Source: Rhodococcus sp. P1Y (GTDB taxonomy: Bacteria > Actinomycetota > Actinomycetes > Mycobacteriales > Mycobacteriaceae). Taken from it: DNA of 64,000 nucleotides. Of the stretch, positions 25,995 to 33,021 are shown in pieces (within the stretch, counting starts at the first letter, position 1; the number at the start of each line of letters is the position of its first letter). Under the pieces are notes generated by a model that was not told where the DNA came from, made no database searches, and was given only the letters and a program-made list of their open reading frames with translations. The stretch lies in NCBI RefSeq assembly GCF_003641205.1, contig NZ_CP032762.1:1860001-1924000 (forward strand), in the 5' to 3' direction. The translations under genes were made by a program, and so were the position numbers.

Positions 25995-27398
25995 ATGAGT
26001 GTGATTTTCACCCTCTTGCTCGGCTTCCTCGTCGTCTTCTTGATCACGGTAGCCACCGGCTATTTCGTGGCGCAGGAATTCGCGTACATGACCGTGGACC
26101 GCTCCCGGCTCAAGGCTCGCGCCGAGGCCGGAGACGCAGGTGCTCGTCGTACCCTTCAAGTCACCAAACGCACGTCCTTCATGCTCTCCGGTGCGCAGCT
26201 CGGTATCACCGTCACCGGATTGCTGGTCGGCTATGTCGCCGAGCCGCTCATCGGTCAGTCTTTCGGCACCATTCTCGGGGGAGTCGGAGTACCCACCGCG
26301 GTTGGTGTCGGTGTCGGCGCTGTCCTGGCCTTGCTGTTCTCCACTTTCGTGCAGATGCTCTTCGGTGAGCTGTTCCCCAAGAACTTCGCCATCGCGCGGC
26401 CGGAACCGGTTGCCATGTGGTTGTCGCTGTCGACCACCATTTATCTGCGCCTCTTCGGCTGGCTCATCACGATCTTCGATCACGCGTCGAACCTGCTGCT
26501 CAAGGCTCTGAAGATCGAGCCGGTGCACGACGTCGAACATTCGGCGACACCGCGGGACCTCGAGCACATCGTCGCCGAATCGAAAGACTCGGGAGATCTG
26601 CCCGACGAACTGTCCGATCTCCTCGATCGCATTCTCGATTTCCCGACGCGCACAGTCGAACATGCGATGATTCCGCGTTCGCGCGCTGCGACGGTTCGGG
26701 CCACCGACACTCTGGGGGATCTCAAAGTCCTCATGGGGCAGGCGCATTCGCGTTACCCGGTTCTCGACGAGGACGACGGGATCGTCGGCGTCGTGCACTT
26801 GCAGGACGTTCTGGCCGTCACTGATCGGGACGACGCCGAGGTCCGCGAGTTCGTCAGGCCCGCGTTGATTCTCCCCGAGACCCAGGCGCTTCCCGACGCG
26901 GTCGGTGAGCTGCGCGGTTCGAAGAACCAGCTTGCCTGTGTCATCGACGAATACGGCGGCCTCACTGGCGTCATCACCATCGAGGATCTCGCCGAGGAAC
27001 TCGTCGGTGAAATTACCGACGAGCACGACGAGGACGAGCTCGACACCACTCCGATCGCGGGCGAGGACGGCACGTGGACGATGTCGGGAGAGATCCACAT
27101 CGACGAGGTCGAGCGGTCCATCGACCACGATCTACCCGCGGGTGACTACGAGACGATCGCCGGATTCGTCATCACGCATCACGGTTCGCTGCCCACGGTC
27201 GGAACCACGATCGAGGTCGACCTACCCGCCGATTCCGCAGACCTGATCGGCGACGACGACGAGGCTCCAGAAAGGTATGTCTCCGTCGAGGTTCTCGAGA
27301 TCGACAACTATGTGCCCTCGTCGGTTCGTCTGGAACTCGGCCAACGCGAACAGTCCCCGGAGCCGAGCGACGAGCGAGAGATGGACAACCACCGATGA
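25995..27398 (+). CDS. CNNM/CorC-type membrane protein (DUF21-CBS pair-CorC_HlyC)
   Basis: A 467-aa protein. Residues about 1-190 are the DUF21 transmembrane domain (FFVAQEFAYMTVDRSRL type start, SGAQLGITVTGLLVGYVAEP, FGELFPKNFAIARPEP). Two CBS domains follow (MIPRSRAATVRATDTLGDL and LPDAVGELRGSKNQLACVIDEYGGLTGVITIEDLAEELVGEI). The C-terminal CorC_HlyC fold ends the protein. The family is proposed to move Mg2+ or other ions and is often annotated hemolysin. The ATG at 25995 is chosen because it directly precedes the first TM helix; TTG 25962 is possible. Its stop overlaps the start of a second family member. Confidence 0.9.
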   Translation: MSVIFTLLLGFLVVFLITVATGYFVAQEFAYMTVDRSRLKARAEAGDAGARRTLQVTKRTSFMLSGAQLGITVTGLLVGYVAEPLIGQSFGTILGGVGVPTAVGVGVGAVLALLFSTFVQMLFGELFPKNFAIARPEPVAMWLSLSTTIYLRLFGWLITIFDHASNLLLKALKIEPVHDVEHSATPRDLEHIVAESKDSGDLPDELSDLLDRILDFPTRTVEHAMIPRSRAATVRATDTLGDLKVLMGQAHSRYPVLDEDDGIVGVVHLQDVLAVTDRDDAEVREFVRPALILPETQALPDAVGELRGSKNQLACVIDEYGGLTGVITIEDLAEELVGEITDEHDEDELDTTPIAGEDGTWTMSGEIHIDEVERSIDHDLPAGDYETIAGFVITHHGSLPTVGTTIEVDLPADSADLIGDDDEAPERYVSVEVLEIDNYVPSSVRLELGQREQSPEPSDEREMDNHR

Positions 27399-28402
27399 GT
27401 AATCCTTGGATTTTCTTCGCTGTCACCGTCGGGCTCATCGCGGCGAGTGCGTTTTTCGTCGCGGTCGAGTTCGCGCTGCTGGCTGCGAAACGTCATCGGC
27501 TCGAGGACGCCGCGATGACCAGCCGGTCCGCTCGCGCGGCGCTCCGTAGCTCGTCCGAGCTCACGGTGTTGCTCGCGGGTTCTCAGCTCGGCATCACGCT
27601 GTGCACGCTCGCTCTGGGCGCAACGACCAAACCGGCCGTGCACTACTGGCTCACCCCGATTTTCGAGGCGTGGGGAGTCCCGTACTGGGTGGCCGACGTC
27701 GCGGGCTTCGTGCTTGCGCTCATCATCGTCACGTTCCTGCACCTGGTCGTCGGAGAGATGGCCCCCAAGTCGTGGGCGATCGCGCACCCCGAGAAGTCCG
27801 CGACGATGCTCGCTCTCCCGATGCGCGGGTTCATGTTCGTCACCCGGCCGATCCTGGTCGTGCTCAACAACATGGCCAACTGGTGCCTGCGGAAGGTCGG
27901 CGTCGAGCCGGCGGACTCCGTCGGCTCCGGTCAGAATCCCGACGACCTTCGTCAGCTCGTCGAGCACTCGGTGAACGTAGGTGCGCTCGACGCCAGCTAC
28001 TCGGTCCAGCTCTCGGGGGCGCTGGAACTGCAGAATCTCACCGTCGGTGACCTCGTGTCGACGCCCGGTGTGCCGACGTCGGTGTCGTCGACGGGCACCG
28101 TCGACGACGTTCGTACGGCGTCGCTCGAATCGGGGCATCTGCGCATCCTGGTCAGCGACGGCGACAGCGTCAGTGGTGTCGTTCACGTTCGTGACACCTT
28201 GAACGGCGACGTCGCGCTCGCTGATGTCACCCGTCCGGTATTCACGTTGAGTGCGAGCACTCCGGTGTACGTGGCGCTCGCGTCGATGAGGGAAACGAGC
28301 AGTCACCTGGCGTTGGTGGTCGACGGCGAGCGGACCGTCGGCGTCGTATCGCTTTCGGACGTGCTGTCGAGGCTGCTTCCTACGGCGGTTGTCAACGCCT
28401 GA
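27395..28402 (+). CDS. Second CNNM/CorC-type membrane protein (DUF21-CBS), shorter
   Basis: A 335-aa protein starting at an ATGA overlap with the preceding gene. It has the DUF21 domain (FFVAVEFALLAAKRHRLEDAAMTSRSARAALRSSSELTVLLAGSQLGITLC, VVGEMAPKSWAIAHPEK) and a CBS pair, but stops before any CorC_HlyC domain. Such tandem long-short pairs are common in actinobacteria and suggest a hetero-oligomer for ion transport. The stop is followed 17 bp later by a hairpin, so the two genes form one operon. The transported ion is unknown. Confidence 0.9.
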   Translation: MSNPWIFFAVTVGLIAASAFFVAVEFALLAAKRHRLEDAAMTSRSARAALRSSSELTVLLAGSQLGITLCTLALGATTKPAVHYWLTPIFEAWGVPYWVADVAGFVLALIIVTFLHLVVGEMAPKSWAIAHPEKSATMLALPMRGFMFVTRPILVVLNNMANWCLRKVGVEPADSVGSGQNPDDLRQLVEHSVNVGALDASYSVQLSGALELQNLTVGDLVSTPGVPTSVSSTGTVDDVRTASLESGHLRILVSDGDSVSGVVHVRDTLNGDVALADVTRPVFTLSASTPVYVALASMRETSSHLALVVDGERTVGVVSLSDVLSRLLPTAVVNA

Positions 28403-28419
28403 CCGGCATGGAAAGCAAA

Positions 28420-28456
28420 GCAAGGGCAGCTCCGAGGTTCTCGGTGCTGCCCTTGC
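28420..28456. terminator. Bidirectional hairpin terminator
   Basis: GCAAGGGCAGC (28420-28430) pairs with GCTGCCCTTGC (28446-28456); inside, CCGAG-GTT-CTCGG extends the stem after one T/T mismatch. On the minus strand the stem is followed by CTTTGCTTT. It lies after the CBS protein genes and after the minus-strand small ORF and MarR gene. Confidence 0.75.
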
Positions 28457-28466
28457 GTTTGGGGTC

Positions 28467-28559
28467 TCAGATCGGGCCGACGACCAACAGTGAGGCCCAG
28501 TAGATGGCGATATCGTGTCCGAGCTGGGGGAGCAAAGCGTCGTACAGCAGGTAGGACAT
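28467..28559 (-). CDS. Candidate 30-aa small membrane peptide downstream of MarR
   Basis: An ATG at 28559 preceded by AGGAG (10 nt away) opens a 30-aa frame, MSYLLYDALLPQLGHDIAIY followed by a hydrophobic stretch ending VVGPI. It lies between the MarR gene (stop 28622) and the hairpin at 28420-28456, in the same direction as MarR, so it could be cotranscribed. The hydrophobic C-terminal half could be one membrane helix. No homology is recognised; coding is supported only by the ribosome site, position and lack of another explanation for this 219-bp gap. Confidence 0.3.
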   Translation of the reverse strand: MSYLLYDALLPQLGHDIAIYWASLLVVGPI

Positions 28560-28621
28560 GGTTGCGGAACTCCTGGTTAGGGCGTGCGGCCGCTAGCGAT
28601 CCGATAGCGGTAAGAACCCCT

Positions 28622-29104
28622 TCATGTTTCACCAGAACCGGCCGTGTGGTCAACAGGCGATCCAGGTTCTTGTCGCTGTGCCAGTTTCCACAGGATCGGG
28701 GCGGCAAGATGCAGGACGTCGCGCTCGAGCTGGCTCAATTCGGACTCCATCGCCTGAGCGAGCCAGCTGTCTCGTTGTCGACGGTCGGCGGCGACGAGTT
28801 CGGTGCCGGAACCGGTGATGCGAATCAACAGTCGTCGACGATCACCCGGGTCGGGACTCCTGGTGACGTACCCTTCGGTTTCCAGAGCGTTGAGGTTGCT
28901 GGTCAAGGACTGAATCCTGACGCCTTGAAGTGCCGCGAGGTCGACCGGCGCGCTCGATCCACCGCTGCGTTCCACGTCGCCGAGAATCTGCATCTGACTC
29001 GGGGTGAGATAGTGCTGCGGTCGCTGACGGCGGAGTCGGCGGGTCAGCGCGAGTACCGCTTCACGTAGTTCGGACGCGCTGCGATAGAGCCTGTCGGTGC
29101 TCAT
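28622..29104 (-). CDS. MarR-family regulator
   Basis: A 160-aa winged-helix protein from the ATG at 29104; the upstream extension is a shadow of the promoter. The core is LTPSQMQILGDVERSGGSSAPVDLAALQGVRIQSLTSNLNALETEGYVTRSPDPGDRRRLLIRITGSG, with the wing DPGDRRRLLIRIT typical of MarR. It is divergent from an AbrB-type membrane protein, and an 18-bp dyad (29237-29254) sits directly before that gene's start. It probably represses the membrane protein and releases on binding a small phenolic or drug-like ligand; the ligand is unknown. Confidence 0.87.
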   Translation of the reverse strand: MSTDRLYRSASELREAVLALTRRLRRQRPQHYLTPSQMQILGDVERSGGSSAPVDLAALQGVRIQSLTSNLNALETEGYVTRSPDPGDRRRLLIRITGSGTELVAADRRQRDSWLAQAMESELSQLERDVLHLAAPILWKLAQRQEPGSPVDHTAGSGET

Positions 29105-29236
29105 ATTCGATATCCCATGTGCATGTGGCCTCCCCGGTCGACTGAGCTCATAGCGTGCCAGGTCGCAGGCCCGCGCTCGTATTGATAAGAGGAACCGTAC
29201 TAATGTCGGTTTCAATCCCGGGTTGATCATGAAAAT

Positions 29237-29254
29237 AGTAAGCGTAGTCTTACT
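29237..29254. promoter_or_regulatory. Probable MarR operator at the start of the AbrB-type gene
   Basis: AGTAAG-CGTAGT-CTTACT is a perfect 6-bp-arm dyad ending 2 bp before the GTG at 29257. A bound MarR dimer would cover the start region. A weaker GAACCG/CGGTTT dyad lies at 29192-29212. Confidence 0.6.
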
Positions 29255-29256
29255 GT

Positions 29257-30342
29257 GTGCCTCAAACGATCTACCGATGTACCGGGCTTGTGTTCGCCAC
29301 TGCAATCGTCTGGGCGGGGCTGTGGGCGGTCGGATTGTCCGCTGCCGCGCTGTTCGCAGCACTCGTGGTTGCTGCCGCTCTCGCAATCAAAGGACTGGCG
29401 CCGGGTCGCATACCTCGCCCTCTCGGCATGCTCGCCCAAGGCATCCTGGCAGTGAGTATCGGCTTCATGATCGACACGGACACACTGGCGGCCCTCGGCT
29501 CCAGTTGGCTCCCGGTCGTCGGTGTGTCGGTGGTAACCCTGGTGATGAGTGTGGGCGCGGGATCGCTTCTGGCGTTGCACAAGGACGTCGACGCTCTGAC
29601 GGGACCGTTGTCGATGATCGCGGGTGGCGCGCAGGGACTGGTGGCAGTTGCGCGCGAACTCGGCGGCGACGAGCGAATCGTCGCGGTCGTGCAGTACGTT
29701 CGCGTCGGCCTCATCATCGTGACCATGCCGTTGGTCGCGACCGTTCTCTTCGGCGCCGGATCGAGTGCGGCAGTTCACGCTGCTGACGCCGGAAGTCCCT
29801 GGTATGTCGATCTTCTCGTCGTTGCCGGGTGCATCGCGGTGGGAATCGGATTCGCCAAGGTAGTTCGTATGCCGGCGCCGGCGACGCTCGGTCCGTTGAT
29901 TGCGTCCGGTGCGCTGGAACTGTCGGGGTGGATCGACACGGTGTCCGCGCCGACGATTCTGCTGCCGATCGCCTTCGTGTTGATCGGGTGGCAAGCGGGC
30001 TTGGCTTTCACGCCCGCCAGTGTCAGGGCCGTCGGACGAGTGTTGCCGTGGGCCGTGCTCTTGATCGTGGTGGTAGGCGTCCTGTGCGCGCTGATGGGGC
30101 TGCTCCTGACCCACCTCACCGGAATCAGCCTTCTCGAAGGGTATCTGGCGACGACTCCGGGTGGGCTGTCCGCAGTGCTGGCGGTCTCGGCAGCGAGCGG
30201 TGCCAACGTCACCTTCGTCGCTGCAGTACAGGTGGTGCGGCTGGTGATCATGCTGTTCGCGGCACCCTTCGGTGCCAAGGCCTTCGTCGCGCTCCGCTCT
30301 CGACGTGCGCGAAAGGCGGAGCGCGAGAAGGTGCCGGTCTAG
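29257..30342 (+). CDS. AbrB-family integral membrane protein (COG3180, putative transporter)
   Basis: A 361-aa protein with about 10 hydrophobic helices in two similar halves, the AbrB duplication architecture. Typical family pieces are ARELGGDERIVAVVQYVRVGLIIVTMPLV and GYLATTPGGLSAVLAVSAASGANVTFVAAVQVVRLVIMLFAAP. Despite the name these are membrane proteins, sometimes annotated ammonia monooxygenase or transcriptional regulator, of unproven function. The start is the GTG at 29257 directly after a MarR operator, with no ribosome site, so the mRNA may be leaderless. Its stop overlaps the convergent secreted-protein gene by 4 nt. Confidence 0.83.
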   Translation: MPQTIYRCTGLVFATAIVWAGLWAVGLSAAALFAALVVAAALAIKGLAPGRIPRPLGMLAQGILAVSIGFMIDTDTLAALGSSWLPVVGVSVVTLVMSVGAGSLLALHKDVDALTGPLSMIAGGAQGLVAVARELGGDERIVAVVQYVRVGLIIVTMPLVATVLFGAGSSAAVHAADAGSPWYVDLLVVAGCIAVGIGFAKVVRMPAPATLGPLIASGALELSGWIDTVSAPTILLPIAFVLIGWQAGLAFTPASVRAVGRVLPWAVLLIVVVGVLCALMGLLLTHLTGISLLEGYLATTPGGLSAVLAVSAASGANVTFVAAVQVVRLVIMLFAAPFGAKAFVALRSRRARKAEREKVPV

Positions 30343-30824
30343 CCGATGCAGCCCTGCAGGGTGGTGAAGCTGCCTGCGAGCGAAGGTCCGTCGCAGACGG
30401 CGCCGGTGGGGGTCAGGGTGACGGTCGCACCAGGTCCGGCGACTGCGATCGACAGTCCGGGTCCGACGCCTTCGTTCACGGCCACGCTGCCCGGGCCGAA
30501 TGCGATGGTCGCCGGGCCTGCTCCGAGTGCGCCGTCCGCTACTGCCGTGCCTCCGGCCAACCCGAGCGCCAATGCGGCCGTGTTTCCGATGGCTGTCGCC
30601 GAACCCCAGCCGTCGAATCCGAAGCCTGCCGCGGCGGACGTAGCGTCAGCCGTGCTGTCGCACTGCGAGAGACCGTCGAGCGCAATCTCGGCAACTCCAC
30701 CCGGTGCTGTCGTACATCCCACAGGCGCGGCGGATGCGGTGCCGGGCATGATCAACGCGCAGGCGCCTGCGATCGAAAATGCGGCGGCTCCGCCGATGGT
30801 GCGGACGAGTGTGGTTCTGGACAT
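30339..30824 (-). CDS. Secreted Ala/Gly-rich protein of unknown function
   Basis: A 161-aa protein. The ATG at 30824 has GGGAGG 5 nt upstream. A Sec signal peptide (TLVRTIGGAAAFSIAGACALIMPGTASA|A) is followed by a mature region of about 125 residues with four cysteines (GCTTAPG, SQCDS, VCDGP, QGCIG), which could form two disulfides, and an Ala/Gly/Thr-rich, probably beta-structured middle. I do not recognise the family. It may be a cell-envelope or culture-filtrate protein. It converges on the AbrB-type gene with a 4-nt overlap. Confidence 0.75.
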   Translation of the reverse strand: MSRTTLVRTIGGAAAFSIAGACALIMPGTASAAPVGCTTAPGGVAEIALDGLSQCDSTADATSAAAGFGFDGWGSATAIGNTAALALGLAGGTAVADGALGAGPATIAFGPGSVAVNEGVGPGLSIAVAGPGATVTLTPTGAVCDGPSLAGSFTTLQGCIG

Positions 30825-30952
30825 GATGGCCTCCCGATAGGTTCGTGCCGGACGTCCTTCACGCTCCACCGCCGCGAGCACGGCAATGCGACCACGATGG
30901 TCACAGAACGGTCACGGAAACATCTCCGCACGGTAACGCCATCCGAGTGGCT

Positions 30953-30968
30953 TATCATCAGCTGATGA
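30953..30968 (+). promoter_or_regulatory. Leaderless promoter and palindromic operator at the MFS start codon
   Basis: TATCAT (30953-30958) is 6 bp before the ATG at 30965, the spacing of a -10 box for a leaderless mRNA. The perfect 14-bp palindrome TCATCAGCTGATGA (30955-30968) overlaps both. The TetR encoded just downstream is the natural candidate to bind it. Confidence 0.6.
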
Positions 30969-32446
30969 CATCGATTGATGACAAGCGCCGAGACGAAAAG
31001 CAGTCGTCCGTTCGAGATCGCGCGCTCGTACCGGTTCTGATTGCCGTGTGCACGATCGTGGCAGTGGTCAGCAGCGTGGGGGCGCCGCTGATCCCGACGG
31101 TTGCCGAGACGTACGGGGTGTCGTTCACGGGCGCACAGTGGTCGCTGACCATCGCGATGTTGACCGGAGCCGTCACCGTTCCCATCCTCGGACGGCTCGG
31201 GGACGGGCCTCGCCGTCGCCCTGTCTTGATCGTTGCGCTGGCAGTGGTCGCGCTCGGGTGCGTGTTCGCCGCTCTCCCCGGCAACTTCGCGATGCTCGTC
31301 ATCGGCCGCGGGCTTCAGGGCATCGGATTGGGACTCATGCCACTGGCTATGGCCATCGCGCGGGATCATCTCAGCGCACGCCGCGCGCGATCCTGCGTCG
31401 CAGCATTGTCGGTCACCGCCGTCGCGGGCATCGGACTCGGCTACCCACTGACCGGCGTGATCGCCCATTACTGGGGTTTCCATGCTTGCTTCGTCGTTGC
31501 CGCGGTCGCGTCTCTCGGAGTTCTGCTCGCCGCAGTCCTCGTCGTACCGAGCAGCGGGCACCTCCAGCACCACCCACTCGATGTGTCGGGTGCATGCCTG
31601 CTCGCGGCGGGCCTCACCTCGTTCCTGCTCGCGATCAGCCTCGGCGGGCAATGGGGGTGGTCGTCGATCCCGTTGATCGGATGTCTCGTCGCGAGCGCAG
31701 TCCTTCTCGGCCTGTGGGCTCGGCACGAACTGCGGTGCGAGCATCCGATCGTGCAACTTCGCCTGCTGCGCAACCGATCCGTGCTGACGGCCGACGTCAC
31801 GGGACTGCTCGCGGGTATCGGAATGTTCGTGATGTCCTCGACGGTCATTCGGTACGTGCAGACCCCGGCGGACACCGGGTACGGACTCGGCCGGTCCGCG
31901 ATGATCGCGGGCCTGGTGCTGGTTCCGTTCTCACTGGCGAGCGTCGCTGCCAACAGATTGCTGCCTATCGTGAGTCGATGGTTGCCCCGCAACCTGATCA
32001 TGCCGATCGGCGCGCTCGCATTCGTCGCCGCCCTCATGCTCTTCCTGGTCGGGCGGTCCGAGCTCTGGATCGTATTCGTGGTCATGGGAATTGCCGGACT
32101 CGGAGTGGGGTTCACGTTCGCCGCGATGCCCGCGTTCATCGTCAGTGCTGTTCCCGCACACGAGACGGGGAGTGCGCTAGGGGTGAACACCGTTACTCGA
32201 ACCGTCGGAGGTGCCATCGGAAGTGCACTCAGTGCAACGGTTCTCGCCGCGTACACCCTCCCGGGTGCTGTGTTTCCGACCGACGACGGGTACTCCGCCA
32301 TCATCGTCGTCGGGGCTGGCCTGTGGGTAGGGACGGCCGTGCTGGCCCTGGTGTTGCCCTACGCGCGGCGCAGGTCGAGCACACGGACTGCCACGTACGA
32401 TGTGACCGACCGTTCCGAGGAGGTCTTGAAGAGTGCCAGTCGATAA
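30965..32446 (+). CDS. MFS drug exporter (14-TM type)
   Basis: A 493-aa transporter with about 14 hydrophobic segments. TM1-2 carries VVSSVGAPLIPTVAETYGVSFTGAQWSLTIAMLTGAVTVPILGRLGDGPRRRPVL (motif A variant), TM4 RGLQGIGLGLMPLAMAIARDHL, and motif C GIGLGYPLTGVIAHYWGFHACF. The C-terminal AVPAHETGSALGVNTVTRTVGGAIGSALSAT is typical of drug exporters. The ATG at 30965 is chosen because a -10 box and operator end on it; the longer frame would start inside the neighbouring promoter. Its stop overlaps the following TetR gene by 14 nt, so the pair is an autoregulated efflux operon. Substrate unknown. Confidence 0.87.
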   Translation: MTSIDDKRRDEKQSSVRDRALVPVLIAVCTIVAVVSSVGAPLIPTVAETYGVSFTGAQWSLTIAMLTGAVTVPILGRLGDGPRRRPVLIVALAVVALGCVFAALPGNFAMLVIGRGLQGIGLGLMPLAMAIARDHLSARRARSCVAALSVTAVAGIGLGYPLTGVIAHYWGFHACFVVAAVASLGVLLAAVLVVPSSGHLQHHPLDVSGACLLAAGLTSFLLAISLGGQWGWSSIPLIGCLVASAVLLGLWARHELRCEHPIVQLRLLRNRSVLTADVTGLLAGIGMFVMSSTVIRYVQTPADTGYGLGRSAMIAGLVLVPFSLASVAANRLLPIVSRWLPRNLIMPIGALAFVAALMLFLVGRSELWIVFVVMGIAGLGVGFTFAAMPAFIVSAVPAHETGSALGVNTVTRTVGGAIGSALSATVLAAYTLPGAVFPTDDGYSAIIVVGAGLWVGTAVLALVLPYARRRSSTRTATYDVTDRSEEVLKSASR

Positions 32447-33008
32447 CCCGCGGCCAAGTGACGGTTCTCGGACCAGAAATTCGGCCAGAACTAGGCAAGA
32501 TCTGCTCGACGCCGCCGCGGAGCTGTTCGGTGAGCGAGGCTACGAGAAGACGACCACCCGCGAGATCGGTGATCGCGCAGGTGCCGACCCTGCCTTGATC
32601 GCACGATATTTCGGGAACAAGGCGGCGCTCTACTTGGCGACCTTGCCCACCGACGACACGGGCTCCGAGCTCGCCGACATCGCTGATCCTGCGCGTATCG
32701 GGGACTTGATCGCGCGGGTCGGTCAATTGGGATCCGGGCCGGTACTTCAAGCCGTCATGCGGGCGCACGACGACGCAACCGTGCAGGCTGCCGCATCCGA
32801 CCGTGTCGACAAGCGGCTGACCGAGGGTCTCGAACGCCGAATGCGCGAGAGCGGGCTGAGCTCCCCGCGGCTGAGGGCGCAGCTTGCGGCGGCAGCGTTG
32901 TCCGGCATCGCACTGGGCCGCGTCGCGGGGACGCTGGAGGAACTGGCATCCGCCGATCAGGACGTGGTGGTAGCCCTGACGGCCCGGATGCTCGGATCAC
33001 TGCTGTGA
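32433..33008 (+). CDS. TetR-family regulator of the upstream MFS exporter
   Basis: A 191-aa protein. The helix-turn-helix is ARTRQDLLDAAAELFGERGYEKTTTREIGDRAGADPALIARYFGNKAALYLATL; the C-terminal domain is all helical. The GTG at 32433 lies inside the end of the exporter gene with GGAGG about 10 nt upstream. Overlap with the pump implies shared transcription. The perfect palindrome over the pump start codon is the likely binding site, giving negative autoregulation of both genes. Confidence 0.85.
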   Translation: MPVDNPRPSDGSRTRNSARTRQDLLDAAAELFGERGYEKTTTREIGDRAGADPALIARYFGNKAALYLATLPTDDTGSELADIADPARIGDLIARVGQLGSGPVLQAVMRAHDDATVQAAASDRVDKRLTEGLERRMRESGLSSPRLRAQLAAAALSGIALGRVAGTLEELASADQDVVVALTARMLGSLL

Positions 33009-33021
33009 GTCACGTCGCGCT

